NCBI GenBank assembly: GCA_024234365.1
Contig: JACKOK010000006.1
Coordinates: 79,856-143,855, forward strand
DNA length: 64,000 bases
From: Pseudomonadales bacterium
Lineage (GTDB): Bacteria > Pseudomonadota > Gammaproteobacteria > Pseudomonadales > Pseudohongiellaceae
Direction of reading: 5' to 3'
In this document: positions 1 to 8,753 of the stretch, one piece after another
Position numbering within the stretch: the first letter of the stretch is position 1
Layout of the letters: each line of letters starts with the position of its first letter
Made by a program: the position numbers and the translations under genes
The notes under the pieces: model-generated
Told to the model about the DNA's origin: nothing
What the model saw: the letters and a program-made list of their open reading frames with translations, nothing else
Database searches by the model: none

Positions 1-406
1 CCTCGATGCCACGGGAAGCGGCGCGGGTCGGATACTGAGGAGTCACGTTTACCAGCGGCAGCATTTCACCATCGGTAATGGAGATGCTGGCACCCCCGAT
101 AGACATGTCGGCATCGATGTTTACTGCTGCACGCTGAATCTGCAGAGAGGGACTGGAGTCCATGTTCATCTGACGATCAGGTACATCGGGCGGAGGTGTG
201 TCGAGTTGTTCGATCGGCTGAGGCTTCTCGACTTCCCGTACCACTTCCATTTCGATTTCAGGCATGGTCGCATCGACCATCTTGACGACGGTAACACGCT
301 GCTCAAGCTGAGCACCGGTCGCAATCAGCGCCTGCATAACATAGAACAGCGCAAGCGTGATCAATAATGCCAGTGCCATTGATACTAGCCATCTTACTGC
401 GATCAT
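1..406 (-). CDS. tonB2: TonB family energy transducer (TonB2-like), 3' end off the window
   Basis: Partial: the first 135 codons are present and the reading frame runs off the left edge. The protein would sit in the inner membrane and carry proton-motive energy across the periplasm to outer-membrane TonB-dependent receptors. Visible features are one N-terminal membrane segment (about residues 5-28), a Glu/Pro-rich stretch (motif TPPPDVPD), and the start of the C-terminal TonB domain with the typical YPTRAASRGIEG signature. The short periplasmic linker is like TonB2 rather than E. coli TonB1. The ATG lies 3 bases after the exbD stop, so the gene is translated in the same operon. What is seen is the motif and context; the TonB2 assignment is inferred from the operon. 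Confidence 0.85.
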   Translation of the reverse strand, partial: MIAVRWLVSMALALLITLALFYVMQALIATGAQLEQRVTVVKMVDATMPEIEMEVVREVEKPQPIEQLDTPPPDVPDRQMNMDSSPSLQIQRAAVNIDADMSIGGASISITDGEMLPLVNVTPQYPTRAASRGIE

Positions 407-409
407 GGT

Positions 410-815
410 TTATGCCTCCGTTGATATTGAAACGTTTGCAATTTCAGCGTCACGCGCTGCACGCATAATCAGCATGATCTGCTCATTTTGCGCAGCCCGG
501 TCGCCTTGAATGACCACGGACGAGTTGGGTGATTCGGCAAGACGCAGTTCGAATCTTGCGCGAATGAACCTGGGGTCAACCTGTTCACCGTCGATCCAGA
601 TTTCACCGTCGGCAGACACCGCAATCAGAATGAGATCCTTGGACTTCGGTTCTGCGGTAGATGCCTCAGGCTTGCTGACCTCGATACCGGCTTCTGTGAC
701 GAACACAGAGGTCACGATAAAGAAGATCAGCAGGATGAAGACCACGTCGAGCATTGGGGTAGGTCAATTTCCCGGGCCCGTCGTCGTCCCTTTTCTTCAT
801 AAGACCGCTTTTCAT
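410..815 (-). pseudogene. exbD2: ExbD2 biopolymer transport protein with two apparent one-base deletions
   Basis: ExbD is the inner-membrane partner of ExbB and TonB; it has one N-terminal membrane helix with the conserved Asp and a periplasmic domain. The clear part begins MLDVVFILLIFFIVTSVFV and continues to the stop. The upstream bases encode KRSYEEKGRRRAREIDL, but in another frame, and LTPMLDVV would be restored by one extra base near position 763 (observed gacctacccc, expected gacctNacccc). A second missing base in the A-run after the ATG at 815 (about 809-812) is needed to link the start codon to that frame. Either the consensus sequence has two indel errors or the gene is broken. The neighbours are intact, which favours sequence error. 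Confidence 0.75.
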
Positions 816-836
816 TATTCTGCCTTCACTAGGTGT

Positions 837-1367
837 TTAATTATTGAGAGCCAAATGGTCTTCCAACAGTTCCACTTCACGATCCATTTTGTGCTTGAGC
901 CAATTGGTCGCGAAGATGCCGGACAATGCGCCGACCATGCCTGCCATGGTCGGAATTGTGGCTTTGGACACACCACCGGCCATCGACTTCGCGTCGCCAC
1001 CGCCGGTAAGTGCCATAACAAAGAAGACCTCGATCATGCCCGTTACTGTTCCGAGAAGACCCAGCAACGGACAAATCACAACGAGAGATTCGATCAGGGG
1101 CATGGAACCGCGAAGATCAAGAGAGATCTCCGAGATCATGGCCATACGAATCTGTCTGGCTCTCCAGGATTTCTTGTCGGTTCTTGCGTTCCACGTTGCC
1201 AGCGTCTGCTTGACACGCTTGGCATGAGTGGAATGCAGATACCAAACCCTTTCAAACACCATAGAGAACTTTACGAGCAGCAGGGTCGCGATGATCCACA
1301 GAACACCGCCCCCCCGGTCCATAAAGCCCGATACGGCATCGTAAGCATCCATAAGAGCGAAATACAT
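837..1367 (-). CDS. exbB2: ExbB2, MotA/TolQ/ExbB proton channel family, short form
   Basis: 176 residues, an inner-membrane protein that with ExbD forms the proton channel driving TonB. It has three hydrophobic segments (about 18-38, 85-108 and 125-150) in the ExbB/TolQ arrangement and the family signature around PLLGLLGTVTGMIEVF, followed by GGVSKATIPTMAGMVGALSG. It is the second of two ExbB-like genes in this operon; the longer one at 1387-2775 has a periplasmic extension. In Vibrio TonB2 systems the same pairing of a short ExbB2 with the larger TtpC is known. The stop is 21 bases from the exbD start. Confidence 0.93.
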   Translation of the reverse strand: MYFALMDAYDAVSGFMDRGGGVLWIIATLLLVKFSMVFERVWYLHSTHAKRVKQTLATWNARTDKKSWRARQIRMAMISEISLDLRGSMPLIESLVVICPLLGLLGTVTGMIEVFFVMALTGGGDAKSMAGGVSKATIPTMAGMVGALSGIFATNWLKHKMDREVELLEDHLALNN

Positions 1368-1386
1368 AATGAGATTCCTCTATTAT

Positions 1387-2775
1387 TTATGCTTTGTTTG
1401 ATGCTTCGGCTTTTCTTGCAATGATGCCGGTCGCTTGCTCTTCCATGATATGGATGATGCGATCTGCCTTGCTCTTCACCCAGCTGTGCATCAGGATGGC
1501 CGGAATCGCGGCACAGATACCCAGTACGGTGGTCATCAGAGCCATGGAGATACCGCCAGCCATGATTGTGGGGTCACCAGCACCGTATACGGTGATCTGC
1601 TGGAACACTTGAATCATACCGGTCACAGTACCCAGCAGACCCATCAGCGGAGCGATGGTGGAGATGATCTTGATCAGCGTCAGGAAGCGTTCCAATGACG
1701 GAGTTTCCTGCAGGATGGCTTCACCAAGCTTCAGTTCCAGCGTTTCGGTATCCACGTTCGGGTTGGATTCCGCTACCAGCAGAACACGACCCAGCGGGTT
1801 GTTCTTGTTGGCTTTGTCGGACTTGACCTGAGCATTCACCTTCGCCGCAACGATTGTCAGGATGAAGGAGCGGATCAGAGCGATCAGCACGGCGATACAG
1901 CCAAGGCCGATGATCATGAAACCGATCACACCGGAGTTGTCACGCACCTGTTCGGCGGGAGTCGGGAAGTTGATCAGGTTGGCCATCATGCTGCCACCCA
2001 GAGCACCCGTCGGGTCGATACCCACTTTGAACATGCCGCTGCCGGCATTTTCCAGGGCGGTAGCGCGAGCCAGCACTTCTGCTGCCGGTTGACGCGGCAG
2101 AACCTGCAGGTGTCCGATCGCACCGGAATAGCTCAGGTATTCACCATCAGAAATGGAGTTGAAGGAACCGATACGGGTAATACGACGCTCGCTGGCTTCG
2201 CCGGAAGGCAGGCTGACCATGTCGTTGTACTGAACCACTTTACCGGACTCCACCAGCTCCTGCTGCATGAAGAACCAGAAGCGTTCGATTTCATCGATAC
2301 GAACCTGTTCAGTATCGGACGCTACACGCTCGATGAAGGAATCCAGGAACTCTTCACGGCCATCGTACTGGGCGCTGATCAGAGAGTTTTCGAAGATGCT
2401 GCGGACGTCACCGGCAACACCCTGAATGGTCCCCAGCAGTTCGTTCAGGTCGGCACGGGCTGTGCGCAGTGCTTCACGACGCTCGGCGATAGTCAGCTGG
2501 TTCGCATCGAACTGCTGAGTCAGGCTGGTGTTGGTGGAGTTTTCCTGCTCAATGCGGGATTTCACTTCATCAAGAATCTGCTGCTGCTGATTCGCCTGCT
2601 GCTGGAAACGCTGTTCACGCTCGCGGTGTTCCTGCGATTGTGCAACGCGATCCTGCTCCACATTGTTGAGAAGTTCTGCCAGAGAGGCGGCAGGCTGCTG
2701 AGCATAGGACTGTGACGATACGGCCAGGAACAGGCCAGTCACGGAAATACCTGCTAATTGGATAATCTTTTTCAC
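1387..2775 (-). CDS. ttpC: TtpC/ExbB-like protein: proton channel domain with a periplasmic coiled-coil N-terminus
   Basis: 462 residues. A cleavable signal peptide (MKKIIQLAGISVTGLFLAVS, likely cut after QSYA) is followed by a Gln/Glu-rich region of about 30-120 predicted as coiled coil, a further periplasmic part, and a C-terminal MotA/TolQ/ExbB domain (about 285-455) with PLMGLLGTVTGMIQVF and GGISMALMTTVLGICAAIPAI. This architecture matches TtpC, which in Vibrio TonB2 systems is needed with ExbB2-ExbD2-TonB2 for iron-siderophore uptake. Its start overlaps the DUF3450 stop by four bases (ATGA), so translation is coupled. The gene symbol is by homology of architecture and gene order, not by alignment. 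Confidence 0.85.
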   Translation of the reverse strand: MKKIIQLAGISVTGLFLAVSSQSYAQQPAASLAELLNNVEQDRVAQSQEHREREQRFQQQANQQQQILDEVKSRIEQENSTNTSLTQQFDANQLTIAERREALRTARADLNELLGTIQGVAGDVRSIFENSLISAQYDGREEFLDSFIERVASDTEQVRIDEIERFWFFMQQELVESGKVVQYNDMVSLPSGEASERRITRIGSFNSISDGEYLSYSGAIGHLQVLPRQPAAEVLARATALENAGSGMFKVGIDPTGALGGSMMANLINFPTPAEQVRDNSGVIGFMIIGLGCIAVLIALIRSFILTIVAAKVNAQVKSDKANKNNPLGRVLLVAESNPNVDTETLELKLGEAILQETPSLERFLTLIKIISTIAPLMGLLGTVTGMIQVFQQITVYGAGDPTIMAGGISMALMTTVLGICAAIPAILMHSWVKSKADRIIHIMEEQATGIIARKAEASNKA

Positions 2776-3563
2776 TGTGCTGCCTCCGGTGCAACGATGG
2801 GAAGGTCCATGATGGCGGGTGATACAAGGCCACTGGATACGCTGATGGCGCGTTGAATCGCCGTGCGGTATTCCACCGGATCGAGTTCTACCCAGCTGCG
2901 GGTATCCTGATCCCAGGCACCGGTCATGGTACGGTCTTTGGTCTGGTACACCAGAGCGATGCGGCCAACACGCAGCATGTCCACATCACGCTCTACACCG
3001 CCGATTTCCAGAGTTGTCGGATAAGTCTGGTGAGTACGGCCGTAGTTGTTTTCGTTCTGGTAGATCACCAGAATCTGACGGAATTTTTCCGCGATGGAAA
3101 CGTCGGGGCTGTCGATCGCATCACGGGCAAACTGCAGACGGGCACGACGCTCTTCCAGCTGGAACGGCAGATCGAGCTCAACGAACTGCTCGACACTGGT
3201 GAGCATCTTGTTCATCAGGAGAGGCATTTCCTGAGTCACAACTGCCACATCGGTGATGGACTGCTGAATAGTGGCGATTTGTTCTTCCTGAATGGAAATC
3301 TGTTTGCGCAGACCAGCATTCAGAACCAGCATGGCCTCCAGGTTGTCGTTCTCTACCTTGAACTCTTCAAAGAGAGAGGACGCCGAGTTGGACAATCTGG
3401 TGATTGTTTCCTGCGACTGGGCAGCGGCCTGATTTTGCTGCTCTATGACCTTCAAGGCCTGATCGATAATGCTTGTATCAACCTCGGCTGCTTGAGTCGC
3501 GCCAGCAACAATCAACGAAGCGAAAGGTGCTAGAACCTTGTAATATAATCGACGGTTATTCAT
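2772..3563 (-). CDS. DUF3450 family periplasmic protein
   Basis: 263 residues from the ATG at 3563, which has AGGA six bases upstream; a TTG at 3590 is in frame but lacks such a site. A signal peptide (YKVLAPFASLIVAGATQAA) precedes a long helical, Gln/Glu-rich region (about 25-130) that should form a coiled coil, then a C-terminal domain with a GRIALVYQTKDRTMTGAWDQ-type stretch. DUF3450 genes are regularly found first in ttpC-exbB-exbD-tonB operons; a role in assembling or spanning the periplasmic part of the complex is plausible but not shown. It is the first gene of this operon. Confidence 0.85.
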   Translation of the reverse strand: MNNRRLYYKVLAPFASLIVAGATQAAEVDTSIIDQALKVIEQQNQAAAQSQETITRLSNSASSLFEEFKVENDNLEAMLVLNAGLRKQISIQEEQIATIQQSITDVAVVTQEMPLLMNKMLTSVEQFVELDLPFQLEERRARLQFARDAIDSPDVSIAEKFRQILVIYQNENNYGRTHQTYPTTLEIGGVERDVDMLRVGRIALVYQTKDRTMTGAWDQDTRSWVELDPVEYRTAIQRAISVSSGLVSPAIMDLPIVAPEAAQ

Positions 3564-3742
3564 GTGCCATCCTATTATTTTATTGAACAATCAAAGTCTG
3601 CGAGTCAGTCAATAGCTATTTTCTGATGCAAACCCGACAACTGTGTTAAGTGAAACAAATCCTGTTTCTGCCAATTGCTCCCCACTTGCCTTCCTATAAG
3701 CGGCATCGGCAGAAGTCCCTTCTTACGCAATTCCACTGGTCA

Positions 3743-3793
3743 ATAGTTACCTTTCTACCCAAAAAATCTAAATTTGAGTTTTTTGGTAACTAT
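3743..3793. repeat. Nested inverted repeat, AT-rich
   Basis: The outer arms ATAGTTACC (3743-3751) and GGTAACTAT (3785-3793) are perfect complements, and an inner pair CCAAAAAA (3759-3766) / TTTTTTGG (3779-3786) shares the two Gs with the outer arm. The arms can therefore pair in two alternative ways. It lies about 180 bases upstream of the DUF3450 start. Function unknown: operator, terminator remnant or a mobile short palindrome are all possible. Confidence 0.6.
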
Positions 3794-3822
3794 CGCCAAT
3801 AAAATCGCGTTTTATTGTGCGA

Positions 3823-3845
3823 AATTCGGCTTTCCGTGCCGAATT
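3823..3845. repeat. Short hairpin
   Basis: AATTCGGC and GCCGAATT pair perfectly around a 7-base loop. No T-run follows on either strand, so it is not an obvious intrinsic terminator. Confidence 0.5.
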
Positions 3846-3906
3846 CTGCGTTAAGCCTATCACAACCCATCTGATTTTTAGAACCTCTTGGCGCACAATT
3901 TTTCCT

Positions 3907-3932
3907 ACAAAAAGCTCCCGGATTCGGGAGCT
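3907..3932 (-). terminator. Intrinsic terminator of the sdh-suc operon
   Basis: On the minus strand an 8-bp stem AGCTCCCG/CGGGAGCT with a 4-base loop is followed by TTTTTGT. It lies about 20 bases after the sucD stop. Confidence 0.85.
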
Positions 3933-3953
3933 GTTTTGTGTGCGTCAAAAGGC

Positions 3954-4826
3954 TTACCAACCCGTGATTTCCTTGAGGCCATTGCCGATGTCGGCGAGGC
4001 TCTTAACGGTTTTTACACCGGCGTCCTGCAGTGCGGCAAACTTTTCCGCGGCGGTTCCCTTGCCACCGGAAATGATGGCGCCCGCGTGTCCCATTCTCTT
4101 GCCGGGCGGTGCAGTGACACCGGCAATATAGGAAACAACAGGTTTGCTGACATTGGCCTTGATGAAGGCAGCTGCCTCCTCTTCTGCCGTGCCCCCGATT
4201 TCGCCGATCATCACAATGGCTTCGGTCTGCGGGTCCTGCTCGAACAGCGCAAGAATGTCGATGAAGTTGGAGCCCGGAATCGGGTCGCCACCAATGCCGA
4301 CACAGGAGGACTGGCCAAAGCCGTAATCAGTCGTCTGCTTGACGGCCTCGTAGGTCAGTGTGCCGGAGCGGGAGACGATACCGACACGACCGGGCATGTG
4401 AATATTGCCTGGCATGATGCCGATCTTGGATTCGCCGGGAGTAATGACGCCCGGGCAGTTCGGGCCGATCAGGCGCACACCGAGCTCGTCGCATTTTACT
4501 TTCACATCCAGCATGTCCAGGGTGGGAATGCCTTCCGTGATACAGACGATCAGTTTCACGCCGGCGAAAGCCGCTTCCAGGATGGAGTCCTTGCAGAAAG
4601 GAGCCGGTACATAAATGACGGAGGCATCGGCACCGGTTTCGCTGACGGCATCCGCCACGGTATTGAACACCGGCAAGCCCAGGTGGGTCTGGCCGCCCTT
4701 GCCGGGAGTCACGCCCCCTACCATACGAGTACCGTAGGCAATGGCCTGCTCGGAGTGGAAGGTCCCCTGGGAACCGGTAAAACCCTGGCAGATGACTCGG
4801 GTGTCTTTGTTTAACAGAATACTCAC
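3954..4826 (-). CDS. sucD: Succinyl-CoA synthetase alpha subunit
   Basis: 290 residues, the family's usual length. With SucC it converts succinyl-CoA and ADP (or GDP) to succinate, CoA and ATP in the TCA cycle. The N-terminal CoA-binding Rossmann domain shows [20 protein letters not shown], the ligase domain contains [20 protein letters not shown], and the active-site His lies in the [14 protein letters not shown] segment near residue 245. It is the last gene of the operon and overlaps sucC by four bases (ATGA), so the two subunits are translationally coupled. Confidence 0.98.
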   Translation of the reverse strand: MSILLNKDTRVICQGFTGSQGTFHSEQAIAYGTRMVGGVTPGKGGQTHLGLPVFNTVADAVSETGADASVIYVPAPFCKDSILEAAFAGVKLIVCITEGIPTLDMLDVKVKCDELGVRLIGPNCPGVITPGESKIGIMPGNIHMPGRVGIVSRSGTLTYEAVKQTTDYGFGQSSCVGIGGDPIPGSNFIDILALFEQDPQTEAIVMIGEIGGTAEEEAAAFIKANVSKPVVSYIAGVTAPPGKRMGHAGAIISGGKGTAAEKFAALQDAGVKTVKSLADIGNGLKEITGW

Positions 4827-5992
4827 TTTGCACCTCCGGCAGCTGCCACTACTTTTTCTGCAGCATCGGTCAGACTGCTTGCTGCAATGATGTTCAAACC
4901 GCTGTCACTCAGCACCTTGCGTCCCAATTCGGCGTTGTTGCCTTCCAGGCGGACAACAACAGGCACGGAAACCCCGACCTCGGAAACGGCACCGATAATG
5001 CCCTCGGCAATCATGTCGCAGCGAACGATACCTCCGAAAATGTTGATAAGCACTGCCTTGACGTTCTTGTCAGACAGAATGATCTTGAAGGCTTCGGTCA
5101 CACGCTCCTTGGTTGCGCCACCGCCCACGTCGAGGAAGTTCGCCGGAGCGCCGCCGTGCAGTTGCACGATATCCATGGTGCCCATGGCCAGGCCGGCACC
5201 ATTGACCATGCAGCCGATATTGCCGTCCAGGGCGACATAGTTCAGCTCCCACTTGGCGGCGAGTGCTTCGCGGGCATCATCCTGGCTCGGGTCGTGCATT
5301 TCACGCAGCTTGGGCTGACGGAACAGCGCGTTGCCGTCGATATTGATCTTGCCGTCCAGGCAGTGCAGATTGCCCTGCTCCGTGATGACCAGGGGGTTGA
5401 TTTCCAGCAGGGCCAGGTCGAAATCGGCAAACAGTTTGGCCAGGCCGAGGAAGAGTTTGGTGAACTGCTTGACCTGCTCCGGGTTGAGACCGAGCTTGAA
5501 TGCGAGTTCACGCGCCTGGAACGGCTGTGCACCGACCAGCGGGTCGATCACGGCGCGCAGGATTTTATCCGGCGTTTCTTCTGCCACTTTCTCGATTTCC
5601 ACACCACCTTCTGTGGAGGCCATGAACACGATGCGACGGGAAGAACGATCCACTACGGCGCCGAGGTACAACTCCTTGGCGATATCCGTGCAGGTTTCCA
5701 CCAGAATCTTGCTGACCGGCTGACCATTGGCGTCTGTCTGATAGGTCACCAGGTTTTTGCCGAGCCATTTCTCGGCAAAGGCCTTGATTTCCTCTTTGCT
5801 GCTGACCAGTTTCACGCCGCCGGCCTTGCCGCGACCGCCTGCGTGTACCTGTGCTTTTACCACCCACTGGCTGCCGCCGATTTTGTCTGCTGCTGCAGCC
5901 GCCTCCTCAGGAGTATCGACCGCGAAACCAGTCGACACGGGCAGGCCATACTCAGCAAACAGTTGCTTGGCCTGATACTCGTGTAAATTCAT
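4823..5992 (-). CDS. sucC: Succinyl-CoA synthetase beta subunit
   Basis: 389 residues, full length. It carries the ATP-grasp nucleotide-binding domain ([19 protein letters not shown] at the start, [19 protein letters not shown] near residue 45) and the C-terminal ligase-CoA domain with [19 protein letters not shown]. It forms the heterodimer or heterotetramer with SucD. It sits 48 bases downstream of lpd in the same operon. Confidence 0.98.
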   Translation of the reverse strand: MNLHEYQAKQLFAEYGLPVSTGFAVDTPEEAAAAADKIGGSQWVVKAQVHAGGRGKAGGVKLVSSKEEIKAFAEKWLGKNLVTYQTDANGQPVSKILVETCTDIAKELYLGAVVDRSSRRIVFMASTEGGVEIEKVAEETPDKILRAVIDPLVGAQPFQARELAFKLGLNPEQVKQFTKLFLGLAKLFADFDLALLEINPLVITEQGNLHCLDGKINIDGNALFRQPKLREMHDPSQDDAREALAAKWELNYVALDGNIGCMVNGAGLAMGTMDIVQLHGGAPANFLDVGGGATKERVTEAFKIILSDKNVKAVLINIFGGIVRCDMIAEGIIGAVSEVGVSVPVVVRLEGNNAELGRKVLSDSGLNIIAASSLTDAAEKVVAAAGGAK

Positions 5993-6040
5993 ACTGCATC
6001 CTCATGCGTCTTGATTGATTGCGAAAAAGTGTGCTGTTGC

Positions 6041-7489
<1,449 letters not shown>

Positions 7490-7516
7490 TTACTCGTAGT
7501 TTTCTCGTCGATTGAA

Positions 7517-8722
7517 TTAGATTTCCAGAAGAATGCGTGCAGGATCTTCCAGCAGCTCCTTGATGGTTACCAGGAATTGCACGGCTTCCTTCCCATCGAT
7601 CATGCGGTGGTCATAGGACAGCGCAAGATACATCATCGGGCGGATGACCACCTGACCGTTTACCGCTACGGGGCGTTCCTGAATCTTGTGCATGCCCAGG
7701 ATGGCTGTTTGCGGAGGGTTCAGAATGGGGGTGGAGAGCAAAGAGCCAAACACGCCACCATTGGAGATGGTGAAGGTGCCACCTGTCATTTCATCAATTC
7801 CCAGCTTTCCGTCCTGTGCTTTCAGGCCAAATTCGCGAATTTGTGCTTCGATCTGTGCCAGCCCCATGTGGTCGGCATTGCGTAGCACTGGTACGACCAG
7901 GCCGCGAGGAGAAGAGACAGCTACGCCAATATCCTGATAACCGTGGTAGACGATGTCATTACCATCGATAGAGGCATTAACTGCCGGGAAGCGTTTCAGT
8001 GCTTCGGTGCTGGCGCGCACAAAGAAAGACATGAAGCCGAGGCGAACGCCGTCATGGCTCTTCTCGAACAGGTCTTTATACTTGTTACGCAGGGCCATCA
8101 CAGGGGCCATGTCCACTTCATTGAAGGTGGTCAGCATGGCGGTTGTCTGGCTTGCCTGCAACAGGCGCTCGGCCACTTTTGCACGCAGGCGGCTCATGGG
8201 CACGCGCTCTTCCACTCGGCCGGAAGACGTGTCAATGCGGGTTGCTGCGTCAGAGGATACGGCAGCGGGAGCGGATTTCTTTGCTACCGCGTCCAGTACA
8301 TCTTCCTTGGTGACACGGCCGTTCTTTCCAGTGCCCTTGATGCTGTCGATATCCAGATTGTTTTCCTGCGCGATTTTCTTCGCTGCGGGGCTCAGCAAGG
8401 GCTCTTCTGTGGCAGGTGCTGTGCTCTGGGCTGCTTCGCTCTTTTTCTCTTCGGCGGGAGCTGAGGCAGCAGGTGCGGCAGTGGCACCAGCCTCTACATG
8501 GGCAATCAGCTCATTGCTGACAATGGTATCACCGGTGTTCTTGATGATTTTCTGCAGCACACCATCGGCTGGGGAGACGACCTCGATGACGACCTTGTCC
8601 GTTTCGATGTCTACCAGAAGCTCGTCGCGTTTGACGCTGTCTCCGGCTTTTTTGTGCCAGGTGGCAATGGTGCCGTCCGGTACTGACTCGGGTAAGGTTG
8701 GTGCTTTAATTTCGATTGTCAT
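7517..8722 (-). CDS. sucB: Dihydrolipoyllysine succinyltransferase (E2 of 2-oxoglutarate dehydrogenase)
   Basis: 401 residues: one N-terminal lipoyl domain with the lipoylated Lys43 in [11 protein letters not shown], an Ala/Pro/Glu-rich linker (about 80-110), the E1/E3-binding domain ([16 protein letters not shown]), a second linker, and the catalytic acyltransferase domain ending with the active-site motif [13 protein letters not shown] near residue 370. It forms the 24-mer core of the complex. Lies 31 bases after sucA. Confidence 0.98.
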   Translation of the reverse strand: MTIEIKAPTLPESVPDGTIATWHKKAGDSVKRDELLVDIETDKVVIEVVSPADGVLQKIIKNTGDTIVSNELIAHVEAGATAAPAASAPAEEKKSEAAQSTAPATEEPLLSPAAKKIAQENNLDIDSIKGTGKNGRVTKEDVLDAVAKKSAPAAVSSDAATRIDTSSGRVEERVPMSRLRAKVAERLLQASQTTAMLTTFNEVDMAPVMALRNKYKDLFEKSHDGVRLGFMSFFVRASTEALKRFPAVNASIDGNDIVYHGYQDIGVAVSSPRGLVVPVLRNADHMGLAQIEAQIREFGLKAQDGKLGIDEMTGGTFTISNGGVFGSLLSTPILNPPQTAILGMHKIQERPVAVNGQVVIRPMMYLALSYDHRMIDGKEAVQFLVTIKELLEDPARILLEI

Positions 8723-8753
8723 TTTATGTCCTTTGCTCTTCGTTGTAGGTCAA

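Larger units (their letters stand above)
3564..3953. other. Intergenic region between the TonB2-like operon and sucD
   Basis: About 390 bases without a credible gene. It should hold the promoter of the minus-strand TonB2-like operon, although I find no convincing -35/-10 pair and no Fur-type site by eye. It contains a nested inverted repeat (3743-3793), a second short hairpin (3823-3845) and, next to sucD, the terminator of the TCA operon (3907-3932). Confidence 0.7.
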
